NCBI GenBank assembly: GCA_025934545.1
Contig: JAICXV010000052.1
Span: 1-9,113, forward strand
Reading direction: 5' to 3'
Source: Verrucomicrobiia bacterium
GTDB taxonomy: Bacteria; Verrucomicrobiota; Verrucomicrobiia; Limisphaerales; Palsa-1400
Length of the DNA stretch: 9,113 nt
Positions 1-6,638 of this stretch are shown in pieces. The position numbers and the translations under genes were made by a program. Each line of letters opens with the position of its first letter. Within the stretch, counting starts at the first letter, position 1. The notes beneath the pieces were generated by a model. The model was given only the letters and a program-made list of their open reading frames with translations. It was not told the DNA's origin and searched no databases.

Positions 1-432
1 ACGCCCGAAGAATTTCGGGCCTTGTTCCGACAACGTGACCAACTCTCCGCCGATTCCGATTTATACTATGCCGGCGACGATGCCGCTCGCTTGCAAAAGC
101 GCGCCCAGCTTGAGGCCCAGCGCGACGAAATTATGCGCAAGGCACTCGGTGAAGAACGTTACGCCGTTTACGAATTGAACCAGGACCCGGTCTTTCGCCA
201 ATCCAAGGCCACCGCCGAAAAACTCGGCGTTCCTGCTGAAACAATTATTCCCATTTACCAAATCAATCGTTTGACTCAAAGTGAACTCGATCGAATCCGC
301 TCCGATGATACGATGACGAACGAAGAAAAAGTTGAAGCTCTCGCCGCCGCGCAGGTCGAGCAGCAGAAATCTCTCGAAAAAATCCTCGGCCCGGATGCCT
401 TTCAACGCTGGCTGGACGGCCAAACCCAATGA
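1..432 (+). CDS. Helical hypothetical protein, 5' end cut off by the window edge
   Basis: The frame is open from base 1 (reading TPEEFRALF) to a TGA at 430-432, so this is the C-terminal 143 residues of a longer protein; the TTG at 22 is unlikely to be its start. The segment is charged, rich in Glu, Gln, Arg and Ala, and looks almost wholly alpha-helical. A short pattern occurs twice: K-x-LG-x-x-x-[YF]-x-x-[YW] in KALGEERYAVY (around residues 47-57) and again in KILGPDAFQRW close to the C-terminus. This suggests two related helical units. No catalytic motif or membrane segment is visible. The stop overlaps the start of the next gene by four bases, so the two are probably translated together. 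Because the next product is exported, this one may be exported too, but its N-terminus is missing. I recognise the general style from verrucomicrobial hypothetical proteins but can assign no function. Confidence 0.85.
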   Translation, partial: TPEEFRALFRQRDQLSADSDLYYAGDDAARLQKRAQLEAQRDEIMRKALGEERYAVYELNQDPVFRQSKATAEKLGVPAETIIPIYQINRLTQSELDRIRSDDTMTNEEKVEALAAAQVEQQKSLEKILGPDAFQRWLDGQTQ

Positions 433-1562
433 GCCGCATCTGGCGCGCGCTCATCGCGCTTCTCTCCATTTTATTTTCGGCGAACGCTTCGACGGTCGAT
501 TACGCGAGCGTTGCGCCCGGCGTCAGCTATGCCCATGTTGTCAATCCCACCGTCCCGTGGTCGATGCACATTACGAAGTTTGATTATTCACGCCACGATC
601 TGCATCTCATAACCACGCATGCCAAAGGGACAGTCTTCGGACTGGCGACAGTAAAAGACCAGGTCGCAGCGATTCCAAAATCAGCCGGTCGCCCAATTGC
701 CGCGGTCAATGGCGATTTCTTTCTCATCGAAAAAAAGCCATATCAAGGTGATCCAAGAGGTCTACAGATTCTCGATGGCGAACTAGTCAGCGGCCCATCG
801 AGGGACATCGTGTTCTGGGTTGATGCGCTGGGAGAACCGCACATGGACACGGTCACACCGAAGTTCAAACTCAAGTTACCGCATGGAAAACCCATCGATT
901 TTGGTTTGAATGAAACGCGGCTCGACAATGCAGTCACCTTGCTTACTCCAACACTGGGCCGGAGCACGCGCACCAGTAACGGACTGGAGGTTGTCTTACG
1001 ACCCGAGGGCAGCGGTCCGTGGCTGCCCGTGCGCGCTGGTGACAAATATCCCGCGCGCATCACCGAAATCAACACCAACGGTAACACGACACTTCACCCC
1101 GGTGAATTGGTCGTGTCGATTGGTCCAAAACTTATTCCACGGTTGCCCGCCCTCTCCAACGGCGAGCACGTTGATGTCAGCTTGTCGCTTTCGCCGCCGT
1201 TGAAAGGAATTCAAACCGCCATCGGTGGTCGCCCTGCCCTCGTTCGCAACGGCAAAAATTTGCACCGCCAACCGTCGGTCAAAACCGATCATATGAACCA
1301 ACGCAATCCTCGAACCGCCATCGGTTGGAACAATCACGAGTTTTTTATGGTCGTGGTCGATGGCCGAAAACCAGGGTTGTCTGTCGGCATGACGCTGCCG
1401 GAACTTGCCTCGTTGATGATTGATTTGGGCTGCAAAGATGCCATGAACCTCGATGGCGGTGGCTCAACCACGATGTGGCTCAAGGGTAAAGTCGTGAATC
1501 ACCCGTCGGAAAAAGCCGAGCGCCGCGTCGCCAATTGCCTCGTCCTCGTTGCCAATCCCTAG
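429..1562 (+). CDS. Secreted phosphodiester glycosidase (NAGPA/DUF2233) family protein
   Basis: A 377-residue protein with a signal peptide: a short basic start (MSRIWR), a hydrophobic core at residues 7-18, and a likely cleavage after SANA (residue 20), so it is expected outside the cytoplasmic membrane. The mature part carries the hallmarks of the phosphodiester glycosidase fold found in mammalian N-acetylglucosamine-1-phosphodiester alpha-N-acetylglucosaminidase and bacterial DUF2233 proteins: AVNGDFF at 92-98, RTAIGW at 295-300, a VVVDGR strand at 308-313, and NLDGGGSTTM at 340-349, where Asn340, Asp342 and the glycine turn form the expected active-site region. Family members cleave sugar-phosphodiester bonds, and some bacterial ones are annotated as exopolysaccharide-related; the substrate here is unknown. 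Residues 140-260 are a less conserved insert between the two motif blocks. The ATG overlaps the upstream stop as ATGA, implying translational coupling. The stop interlocks with that of the convergent gene in a CTAG. Confidence 0.88.
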   Translation: MSRIWRALIALLSILFSANASTVDYASVAPGVSYAHVVNPTVPWSMHITKFDYSRHDLHLITTHAKGTVFGLATVKDQVAAIPKSAGRPIAAVNGDFFLIEKKPYQGDPRGLQILDGELVSGPSRDIVFWVDALGEPHMDTVTPKFKLKLPHGKPIDFGLNETRLDNAVTLLTPTLGRSTRTSNGLEVVLRPEGSGPWLPVRAGDKYPARITEINTNGNTTLHPGELVVSIGPKLIPRLPALSNGEHVDVSLSLSPPLKGIQTAIGGRPALVRNGKNLHRQPSVKTDHMNQRNPRTAIGWNNHEFFMVVVDGRKPGLSVGMTLPELASLMIDLGCKDAMNLDGGGSTTMWLKGKVVNHPSEKAERRVANCLVLVANP

Positions 1563-2101
1563 GTGACGGTGAGCGCTCCAGTTTGACGGTCCCTTTGAAT
1601 CCGCCTGCGACATTGAAAATGTAATACATCCAGCAACTGACGCATTTTTTGCGAGCCGATCAAAACCCGTTTACCGCCCGTCAAACATAGTTCGAGGCCT
1701 TGGCTTCCGCCCATATTGTAAGATCGCCCCTGCCAGCCTTCGAAAATCCCCCAACCGCCGGCAGCATAAATCGGACTGCAATTCCGCGGCTGATAACGGT
1801 AGAACTCAGAAAATCGGATGACATCCTTCACGCGTGGAAACGGACCGCGCGTCAGATAAATTCCACCGGACCGGACCTCCGTCGTTTGCCGATAGAACAG
1901 CAAAAAGGCGGGAGCTCCAATACCGACCACCGCCAAATACGCGGCACATAGCGCGTCCGCAACATGATGCAGGCGCCATTGGTGATGCGATGCCCAATAC
2001 CAACCAACCGCAGCGGCGGCGATGACAAGCACCCACAGCCAGCGCGGCTGGAAACGCTGCGTCTCGCGGAACAGAACGTCGCTTTGATCGGAATTTTCCA
2101 T
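1559..2101 (-). CDS. Two-TM membrane protein with a conserved cytoplasmic-type domain, unknown function
   Basis: A 180-residue protein starting at an ATG. Residues 21-38 and 49-70 are hydrophobic helices forming a membrane hairpin. The remaining 110 residues form a soluble domain with alternating strands, reminiscent of a bacterial PH-like or DUF6141-type fold: residues 78-98 (GGIYLTRGPFPRVKDVIRF), the block RNCSPIYAAGGWGIFEGWQG at 106-125, and LELCLTGGKRVLIGSQK at 136-152. The wording of these blocks, with a ligand-like sequence leading to LIGSQ, resembles uncharacterised proteins I associate with Verrucomicrobiota, but I could not search. There is no enzymatic motif. It lies 73 bp downstream of cdd on the same strand and could be read from that transcript. 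No clear Shine-Dalgarno precedes its ATG. Its last bases overlap the stop of the convergent glycosidase gene. The PH-like reading is an inference from strand pattern only. Confidence 0.8.
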   Translation of the reverse strand: MENSDQSDVLFRETQRFQPRWLWVLVIAAAAVGWYWASHHQWRLHHVADALCAAYLAVVGIGAPAFLLFYRQTTEVRSGGIYLTRGPFPRVKDVIRFSEFYRYQPRNCSPIYAAGGWGIFEGWQGRSYNMGGSQGLELCLTGGKRVLIGSQKMRQLLDVLHFQCRRRIQRDRQTGALTVT

Positions 2102-2152
2102 GCGAAATTGGCTGGGAAGGAGCCCTGCTTTTTTGCGGCTATTCGTTTACCA

Positions 2153-2186
2153 CAACTTGGAGTTGAAGGAAAGATTATTTCAACTC
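2153..2186. other. Two mutually exclusive hairpins at the cdd 3' end
   Basis: GAGTTGAA at 2160-2167 is the exact reverse complement of TTCAACTC at 2179-2186, giving an 8-bp stem with an 11-nt loop that contains the cdd stop codon (2175-2177). AGTTG at 2161-2165 can instead pair with CAACT at 2153-2157 around a TGG loop. The two pairings share the same arm and exclude each other. Neither is followed by a U-tract on the - strand transcript, so this is not a standard terminator. It may be mRNA 3'-end structure or chance. Confidence 0.4.
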
Positions 2187-2597
2187 AAACCCGTCGACTA
2201 AAAGTTCCTTCATCGTTCGGGTGACAATGCCTCCCGCGCCGAGGTATGAAACGACCGCTTTCGGCCCGAACTCCGCAATCACCTGCCGGCACGCACCACA
2301 GGGCGAACAGGCGACGCCGCGATGATTCAATACGGCGACCGCGACGATTTCGGGTTTACGTTTGCTCGCCGCGACTGCCGCAAAAATGGCGTTGCGTTCG
2401 GCACAAATCGTCAGCCCATAGGAAGCATTTTCGACGTTGCAGCCGGTAAACACTCGCCCGTCTTTCAAGAGAATCGCGGCGCCGACCTTAAAATCCGAAT
2501 ACGGCGCATACGCGTTCTTCATGGCCGCGCGCGCATTTTCGATGAGCATCGTGTCCGAGGTTTTGAATGCCGTCACTTTGGAAGCTGCTTTTGCCAT
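2175..2597 (-). CDS. cdd: Cytidine deaminase (homotetrameric type)
   Basis: Hydrolytic deamination of cytidine and deoxycytidine to uridine and deoxyuridine in cytoplasmic pyrimidine salvage. The 140-residue length is that of the short, tetrameric zinc enzyme of Bacillus or human type. Visible motifs: substrate-binding Asn54-Val-Glu56 in TGCNVENASYG, the zinc and proton-shuttle motif Cys65-Ala-Glu67 (CAERNAI), and PCGACRQ with Cys100 and Cys103. The three cysteines as zinc ligands are diagnostic of the tetrameric class, as the dimeric E. coli enzyme uses one histidine. YAPYSDFKVGAA at 30-41 is the usual conserved N-terminal block. A TTG two codons upstream (2603) is an alternative start, but ATG at 2597 is preferred. 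No Shine-Dalgarno is present, and the gene begins only about 35 bases after the U-tract of the korAB terminator. It therefore needs its own very close promoter or read-through. Confidence 0.96.
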   Translation of the reverse strand: MAKAASKVTAFKTSDTMLIENARAAMKNAYAPYSDFKVGAAILLKDGRVFTGCNVENASYGLTICAERNAIFAAVAASKRKPEIVAVAVLNHRGVACSPCGACRQVIAEFGPKAVVSYLGAGGIVTRTMKELLVDGFELK

Positions 2598-2633
2598 GCC
2601 CAATTATGTAACACGCGGCCACGGCCCGCTAAA
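2598..2633 (-). promoter_or_regulatory. Possible cdd promoter giving a leaderless transcript
   Basis: On the - strand, TACATA (2610-2605) lies so close to the cdd ATG that a normal initiation distance would place the transcript start at about 2597-2598, on or next to the start codon. A poor -35 match, TTTAGC (2633-2628), sits 17 bp upstream. The absence of a Shine-Dalgarno would fit a leaderless mRNA. The -10 resemblance is moderate and the -35 weak, so this is a suggestion rather than a firm call. Confidence 0.25.
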
Positions 2634-2663
2634 CAAAAAACCTCGGCCTTCCGACCGAGGTTT
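2631..2663 (-). terminator. Rho-independent terminator of the korAB operon
   Basis: CCTCGG (2641-2646) and CCGAGG (2655-2660) form a GC-rich 6-bp stem around an 8-nt loop, extended to 9 bp by AAA at 2638-2640 pairing with TTT at 2661-2663. Read on the - strand, the hairpin is followed by TTTTTTGTTT (2640-2631), the classic U-tract. It lies 28 bp beyond the korB stop codon, so it ends the korA-korB transcript before cdd. On the + strand only TTTG follows, so it should work mainly in the - direction. Confidence 0.9.
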
Positions 2664-2691
2664 GAAATGTAGTCGTAAATGTTGACGGCGC

Positions 2692-3648
2692 TTACTTCAA
2701 ACGGCTGAACGAAGCCTGCAGAATTTCCCAATCCTTCTTGCCTTGAACTTTCTCCTGCATGGTCGCATTGACCTTCGCTTCGAGCGCGTTCTTGGTCGGA
2801 CGATTGTTCTTATAGAAAATTCCGAAGTAACCGGGGAACGACGCGTTCGCCAATTTGTAGGCGGCGACTTCGTCGGTCACGTCGTGGTCGGCCGGAACGG
2901 GTTCGAACTTGCCACCTTTGCGCGGGTTCGAAGCGTCGAACGCACCTTCATAAAACTCCACGCATTCACTCAAGCATTCGATGACGCTGAAGCCGTCATG
3001 GTCCATGGCCGCTTCCATCATCTGCAAGAGATGATTTGGGTTCGTGGCCGTCGTGCGCGCAATAAAAGTTGCGCCTGCCGAAATCAATTGTTTCATCGGG
3101 TTGATCGGTTGATCAACCGCGCCCCAGATGTCCGTCTTGCTCTTGAAACCGAGCGGCGACGTCGGCGACGTTTGTTTCTTCGTCAAACCGTAAACCCAGT
3201 TATCCATGATCACGTAAGTCATCTTGATGTTCTTACGCGCGGTATGATTGACGTGATTGCCGCCGATAGAGAAGGCATCGCCGTCACCGCCGAACACGAA
3301 CAAATGCAGGTCAGGACGGGTCAGCGAAATTCCGCTGGCAAATGGCAACGAACGGCCATGCAGATAATGCGCGCCGTGGCCTTGGACGAAATACGGGAAG
3401 CGGCTCGAGCAACCGATGCCAGAAACCGTAGTGATCTTCTCGTGCCAGAGTTTGCGCTTTTCGATCAGCTTGAAATACAGCGCCAGAACCGCGAAGTCAC
3501 CGCAACCAGGGCACCACGTCGGGTGATCGGCGGCGATTTCTTTTTTGGTCAGACCTTTGCGTTCGCCGTCAGGAAGGGCGGTCGCCGGAGTCGTAACCGG
3601 CGTGACAATGTTGCCACGGGGAGGAATTCCAATCGTTTGTTCACTCAT
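2692..3648 (-). CDS. korB: 2-oxoacid:ferredoxin oxidoreductase, beta (TPP-binding) subunit
   Basis: A 318-residue beta subunit of a CoA-dependent 2-oxoacid:acceptor oxidoreductase, most like 2-oxoglutarate:ferredoxin oxidoreductase KorB. It binds thiamine diphosphate and Mg2+ and carries the proximal iron-sulfur cluster. Visible motifs: TWCPGCGDF at 44-52, GIGCSSRFPYF at 77-87, HGRSLPFASG at 97-106, the TPP motif GGDGDAFSIGGNH at 120-132 with the later Asn150, and YGLTKKQTSPT at 153-163. Cys46, Cys49, Cys80 and Cys229 (in ECLSEC) correspond to the four cluster ligands of the OFOR beta family. No extra ferredoxin domain is fused, so electrons must go to a separate ferredoxin. The N-terminal 30 residues are a Pro/Thr-rich extension before the core. 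The gene starts 18 bp after korA with no clear Shine-Dalgarno and is followed by a strong terminator. The 2-oxoglutarate substrate is inferred from overall resemblance; other 2-oxoacids are not excluded. Confidence 0.93.
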   Translation of the reverse strand: MSEQTIGIPPRGNIVTPVTTPATALPDGERKGLTKKEIAADHPTWCPGCGDFAVLALYFKLIEKRKLWHEKITTVSGIGCSSRFPYFVQGHGAHYLHGRSLPFASGISLTRPDLHLFVFGGDGDAFSIGGNHVNHTARKNIKMTYVIMDNWVYGLTKKQTSPTSPLGFKSKTDIWGAVDQPINPMKQLISAGATFIARTTATNPNHLLQMMEAAMDHDGFSVIECLSECVEFYEGAFDASNPRKGGKFEPVPADHDVTDEVAAYKLANASFPGYFGIFYKNNRPTKNALEAKVNATMQEKVQGKKDWEILQASFSRLK

Positions 3649-3666
3649 ATTATTACGAAATTGATA

Positions 3667-5490
3667 TTAGATTTTGCGCAAGCCAGTCGCGACGTTTGTT
3701 TTGACGCGTTCGAGAATTTCGCGGACGCGGAATGTGAGTCCATCGGTCTTGGTCAGTCCGCGAATCTTCGGATCGCAGAAGCGCGCACGGAGCAAGCCGC
3801 CGAGCTGGCCGTAGCCATACAAGCCTTCGTCGTTCATTTCGACGACGCAGACATGGTTGAAACCGGCAAAAACATTTTCCAAACCATCTGGCAACGGATT
3901 GATGTGGCGGATGTGCAACGACGAAACGCTGTCACCAGCCGCGCGCGCGCGGTCGACCGCTTCGCGGATCGGGCCGAGGGTCGAACCCCAGCCGACCAAC
4001 AGGACGTTGCCTTCAGGCGGGCCGTAAACTTGCGGCGTCGGCAACTCAGCGGCAAGGCGTTGCAGCTTCATACGACGACGCGCCGTCATCTGCATGTGCA
4101 ACTTCGGCGAACCGCCGGGGTGCCCCATCTCATCGTGTTCGAGGCCGGACGCGATCGGATATTTGCCGTTCAAGATCCGTGTGCCGGCTACGACGCGATT
4201 AGTCACGCCGCTGGGGCTATAAGGCACATATTCCTGCACCGGCGAAAGATCAGGCGTGATGTCCTGGCAAACCTTCTCGAGATTCGGTTCTTCGAACGCT
4301 TCGATGCGCGTGGCGATCGCCTGGTCGCTCAAAATGAACACCGGCACATTATATTTCTTCGCGATGTTGACTGCTTCAATGGCGGTATAGAAACAATCTT
4401 TGACGTTGGTCGGCGCGAGAACGACGCGTGGGCTATCGCCGTGACCGCCGAAAACGGCCTGGTTCAAATCCGATTGTTCGACGCTCGTCGGCATACCGGT
4501 CGAAGGTCCACCACGTTGAACATTGACGACAACCAATGGAATTTCCGCCATGACCGCCCAGCCGATCGCTTCGGTCTTCAACGAAATCCCAGGGCCGCTC
4601 GAACCAGTCACCGCAACGCGACCAGCGAAGCTTGCGCCAATCGCCATCGAGACAGATGCAATTTCGTCTTCGCACTGCACGAACGTGCCGCCGTATTTGG
4701 GCAATTCGCGACGAAGCAGTTCCATAACGTCCGACCACGGAGTAATCGGATACGCCGCACCAAAACGAACGCCCGCCGCAATCAAGCCATAGCCGAGCGC
4801 TTCGTTGCCGTTCATGACGACTTGCGAACCGCTCTTTTTCTTGGCTTCGGTGAATTGGAAATTTTGGATCAGGTGACCGACGGAGAATCCGTAACCAGCA
4901 TGGAACGCGGTCAGTGCGGTCTTGACGATGCTTTCATCTTTGCCCGTGAAACGTTCCGAGACAAGCTTCTCAATCTTCGGCACGTTTAGATCGAACATCT
5001 TGGCGACGAGGCCGAGCACGAACAGGTTTTTGCCTTTGTCCTTCGCCGTGCCGCCAATGGCTTCGATGGTGCGGCTGGAAATCGGGATGGGCACATGGCG
5101 AAAATCTTTTTCCCAGTCCGGATTCGGCGTGACGTGATCCGAATCGATTATCACGATGCCACCTTTTTTCACCGAGTTGATGTGGTCTTGGTAAGAATGT
5201 TGATAGAAGGCGAACAAAACGTCGGCTTCGTCACCGGCGCTCAAAATTTCGCCCGACCCGATGCGCACCTGAAAGATGGATGGTCCGCCGGAAATCGTCG
5301 CCGGAATGGTCATGAAGGTCATGACTTCCTGTTCGCTGCGTCCGGCCAGACGCGCCAAAAAACCGCCAATCGCCTGGATGCCGTCTTGAGAATTGCCGGC
5401 GAACCGGATGACGGCTTCGTTTACCCGTGCAACCTGGGGTGCGCCGCCGTTTCCGTTTGCAACGGCCGATGAAATAGTAGATTCGCTCAT
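3667..5490 (-). CDS. korA: 2-oxoacid:ferredoxin oxidoreductase, fused gamma-alpha subunit
   Basis: A 607-residue protein, the length expected for the fused gamma-alpha form. Residues about 24-215 are the gamma domain (opening with IRFAGNSQDGIQAIGGFLA, with PATISGGPS at 63-71). After a short linker, the alpha pyrimidine-binding domain begins at about 223: NGNEALGYG at 227-235, YPITP at 247-251, CEDEIAS at 273-279, GPGISLKTE at 299-307 and RGGPSTGMPT at 326-335. The rest, including the GYGQLGGLLR stretch near the C-terminus, is the alpha domain II/III part. With KorB it oxidatively decarboxylates a 2-oxoacid with CoA and reduces ferredoxin in the cytoplasm; it can also act reductively in carbon-fixing pathways. 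ATG 5490 is chosen because the frame meets a TGA at 5529-5527 with no ATG, GTG or TTG in between. The first 20 residues are low in complexity (Ser, Asn, Gly). It is the first gene of a two-gene operon. No pyruvate dehydrogenase-like or ferredoxin gene lies nearby. Confidence 0.94.
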   Translation of the reverse strand: MSESTISSAVANGNGGAPQVARVNEAVIRFAGNSQDGIQAIGGFLARLAGRSEQEVMTFMTIPATISGGPSIFQVRIGSGEILSAGDEADVLFAFYQHSYQDHINSVKKGGIVIIDSDHVTPNPDWEKDFRHVPIPISSRTIEAIGGTAKDKGKNLFVLGLVAKMFDLNVPKIEKLVSERFTGKDESIVKTALTAFHAGYGFSVGHLIQNFQFTEAKKKSGSQVVMNGNEALGYGLIAAGVRFGAAYPITPWSDVMELLRRELPKYGGTFVQCEDEIASVSMAIGASFAGRVAVTGSSGPGISLKTEAIGWAVMAEIPLVVVNVQRGGPSTGMPTSVEQSDLNQAVFGGHGDSPRVVLAPTNVKDCFYTAIEAVNIAKKYNVPVFILSDQAIATRIEAFEEPNLEKVCQDITPDLSPVQEYVPYSPSGVTNRVVAGTRILNGKYPIASGLEHDEMGHPGGSPKLHMQMTARRRMKLQRLAAELPTPQVYGPPEGNVLLVGWGSTLGPIREAVDRARAAGDSVSSLHIRHINPLPDGLENVFAGFNHVCVVEMNDEGLYGYGQLGGLLRARFCDPKIRGLTKTDGLTFRVREILERVKTNVATGLRKI

Positions 5491-5585
5491 TATATGTAAA
5501 ATGTATTGCCGCTGAGGTGGCCTTGCTCAATTCTGGCTCCTTTGACGGCGTTCCAAGGGACTCGTTCAATAAGTCCGTCAGTTGC

Positions 5586-5621
5586 AAGCAGCAGGCTATC
5601 AGCCATGCATAAGAATGTCAA
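5586..5621 (-). promoter_or_regulatory. Candidate sigma-70 promoter for korAB
   Basis: On the - strand a perfect TTGACA (5621-5616) is followed after 17 bp by TAGCCT (5598-5593). The latter shares the most conserved positions (TA at 1-2, T at 6) with TATAAT and is preceded by TG one base upstream, an extended -10 element. The start point would be near 5586, leaving a leader of about 96 nt before korA. A second, weaker possibility is TTGAGC (5530-5525) with TACATT (5505-5500) at a long 19-bp spacing. Confidence 0.45.
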
Positions 5622-5701
5622 ATGTTGAGCAAATCGCTGAAGCTGCTCAGAATCTGCGAGTTACGGAAAAGTTGTGACCACCGTCAAAAACCGCTGGCGA
5701 A

Positions 5702-5722
5702 AAAATAAGTAATACTTATTTT
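5702..5722. repeat. AT-rich perfect palindrome between the HAD gene and korA
   Basis: AAAATAAGT (5702-5710) and ACTTATTTT (5714-5722) are exact inverted repeats of 9 bp around AAT. It lies 13 bp beyond the stop of the HAD phosphatase gene and about 80 bp upstream of the proposed korAB -35 box. On the - strand the second arm runs into a tract of six T, so it could form a weak, AT-only terminator for the phosphatase gene. Its dyad shape also fits an operator or factor-binding site acting on korAB. The sequence alone cannot decide between these. Confidence 0.5.
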
Positions 5723-5735
5723 AACCCCCTATTGC

Positions 5736-6545
5736 TTAACCCAACATCATATTAACTGCTGATTCTGAACCGTTACCGAGGAACTTGGCCACGCCCTCTG
5801 CGACACCGTGCCCGCAATGGAGGTCGCTCACATGACCTTTTTGCTTTCGGACCGCAGCTTTTACGACATCAATGGCATTGGAGGGCGCGACCAACCATTT
5901 CCCGCAAGTGCCGGACAACATCGGCAAATCATTAAGGTGATCGCCCGCGCAAAGTATTTCATCGGGCGTAATCCCAATTTTGCGGCCCAGTTCATCGAGC
6001 GCCGTGCCTTTATTGTAGGCGACGTGCGAAAAGCGTGCGTAAACATCATTTCGAACCACCACCAAATCCGGCACCCGTTTGCAATAGTCATCCAGGAACT
6101 CGTGAATCTCTTCAGCGTGCGCCGTCTTCTCCGTCACAAAGCAGAACGGCGAGTACAGGTCCTCGTAAATCGTCGCATTCGCGAACCGCTTGTTCACCCA
6201 CTCCGTCAAAAACGGCACGTCCTTTCGCACGCGCGAAAACAAATCCGCATGCGCGCGGTTGCACTCAGTATTCCAGGAATGATGTTCGACATACTGCGCA
6301 TCGTGGTGGTGATAAATTTCCCGTTCAACAAGAATGAGATGATCCGGTTTCACGTAGATGCGCGCCCTGGCCAGCGCCTCCATCAAACTGGACATTTCGC
6401 GCCCGGTATTGATGACCCATTTCCCGCCTTGTTTCTGAAAATCTGAAATCAACTCCTGCAGCCGATACGGGATAGGCGGGTTTTCAAATTCAGCAAAGAG
6501 CGTCCCATCAAAATCCGTCGAAATCAGCTTAATCTTCAAATCCAT
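5736..6545 (-). CDS. HAD-superfamily phosphatase, type IIB (Cof-like) cap
   Basis: A 269-residue hydrolase of the haloacid dehalogenase superfamily, probably a cytoplasmic Mg2+-dependent phosphatase. The four motifs are clear: motif I DFDGT at 11-15 (nucleophile Asp11, acid/base Asp13), motif II as INTGR at 45-49 (Thr47), motif III Lys179 in YNKG, and motif [11 protein letters not shown] at 201-209 (Asp202, Asp206). The roughly 100-residue stretch between motifs II and III is the size and position of a C2 cap as in the Cof, sucrose-phosphatase and phosphomannomutase-like subgroups; sugar phosphates are typical substrates, but the true one cannot be read from sequence. The cap has an unusual His-rich patch ([12 protein letters not shown], 78-89). 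The ATG at 6545 is 93 bp from the divergent ruvB start, so the two genes share a promoter region. No Shine-Dalgarno is visible. The GC-poor 245 bp that follow separate it from korA. Confidence 0.9.
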   Translation of the reverse strand: MDLKIKLISTDFDGTLFAEFENPPIPYRLQELISDFQKQGGKWVINTGREMSSLMEALARARIYVKPDHLILVEREIYHHHDAQYVEHHSWNTECNRAHADLFSRVRKDVPFLTEWVNKRFANATIYEDLYSPFCFVTEKTAHAEEIHEFLDDYCKRVPDLVVVRNDVYARFSHVAYNKGTALDELGRKIGITPDEILCAGDHLNDLPMLSGTCGKWLVAPSNAIDVVKAAVRKQKGHVSDLHCGHGVAEGVAKFLGNGSESAVNMMLG

Positions 6546-6586
6546 TTGCGCGTGAGAAGCTACGCTTTTTCATCGCAAATGCCAGT

Positions 6587-6592
6587 TAGAAT
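6587..6592 (+). promoter_or_regulatory. Possible -10 box for ruvB
   Basis: TAGAAT matches five of six bases of TATAAT and sits 46 bp before the ruvB ATG, giving a leader of about 40 nt. There is no convincing -35 at 16-18 bp upstream; only a T-rich run (6566-6570) lies there. It is the best + strand match in the short divergent region. Confidence 0.3.
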
Positions 6593-6638
6593 CGATTTTT
6601 CCTTGTCGCTCGTTGACCGCTTCTCCATTCTCAACTCG

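Noticed and set aside
2109..2133. GGCT/AGCC hairpin followed by TTTTTT on the + strand
   Set aside because: The stem is only 4 bp, the T-run starts four bases after it, and no + strand gene ends within 500 bp.
2743..4989. A 748-codon open frame on the + strand, antisense to both korB and korA
   Set aside because: It crosses the korA-korB gap and encodes an Arg-, Phe- and His-rich sequence with no recognisable domain. Both genes beneath it are unmistakable OFOR subunits, and their codon bias explains the lack of antisense stops.
5528..5543. A perfect AAAGGAG six bases before a TTG on the - strand, upstream of korA
   Set aside because: The frame it would open runs out of phase through the korA start and yields an Arg-rich, domain-free product. 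korA itself has no in-frame start there, so it is probably chance, although it is the best Shine-Dalgarno-like sequence in the window.
5523..5632. TTGCTCAA (5523-5530) and its reverse complement TTGAGCAA (5625-5632) flanking the korAB promoter
   Set aside because: The match does not extend beyond 8 bp, and one such pair is expected by chance in a region of this length about as often as not.
6546..6638. N-terminal extension of RuvB from a TTG at 6546
   Set aside because: The extra 31 residues are unlike the family, would occupy the whole divergent promoter region, and the internal ATG gives the normal length and start.
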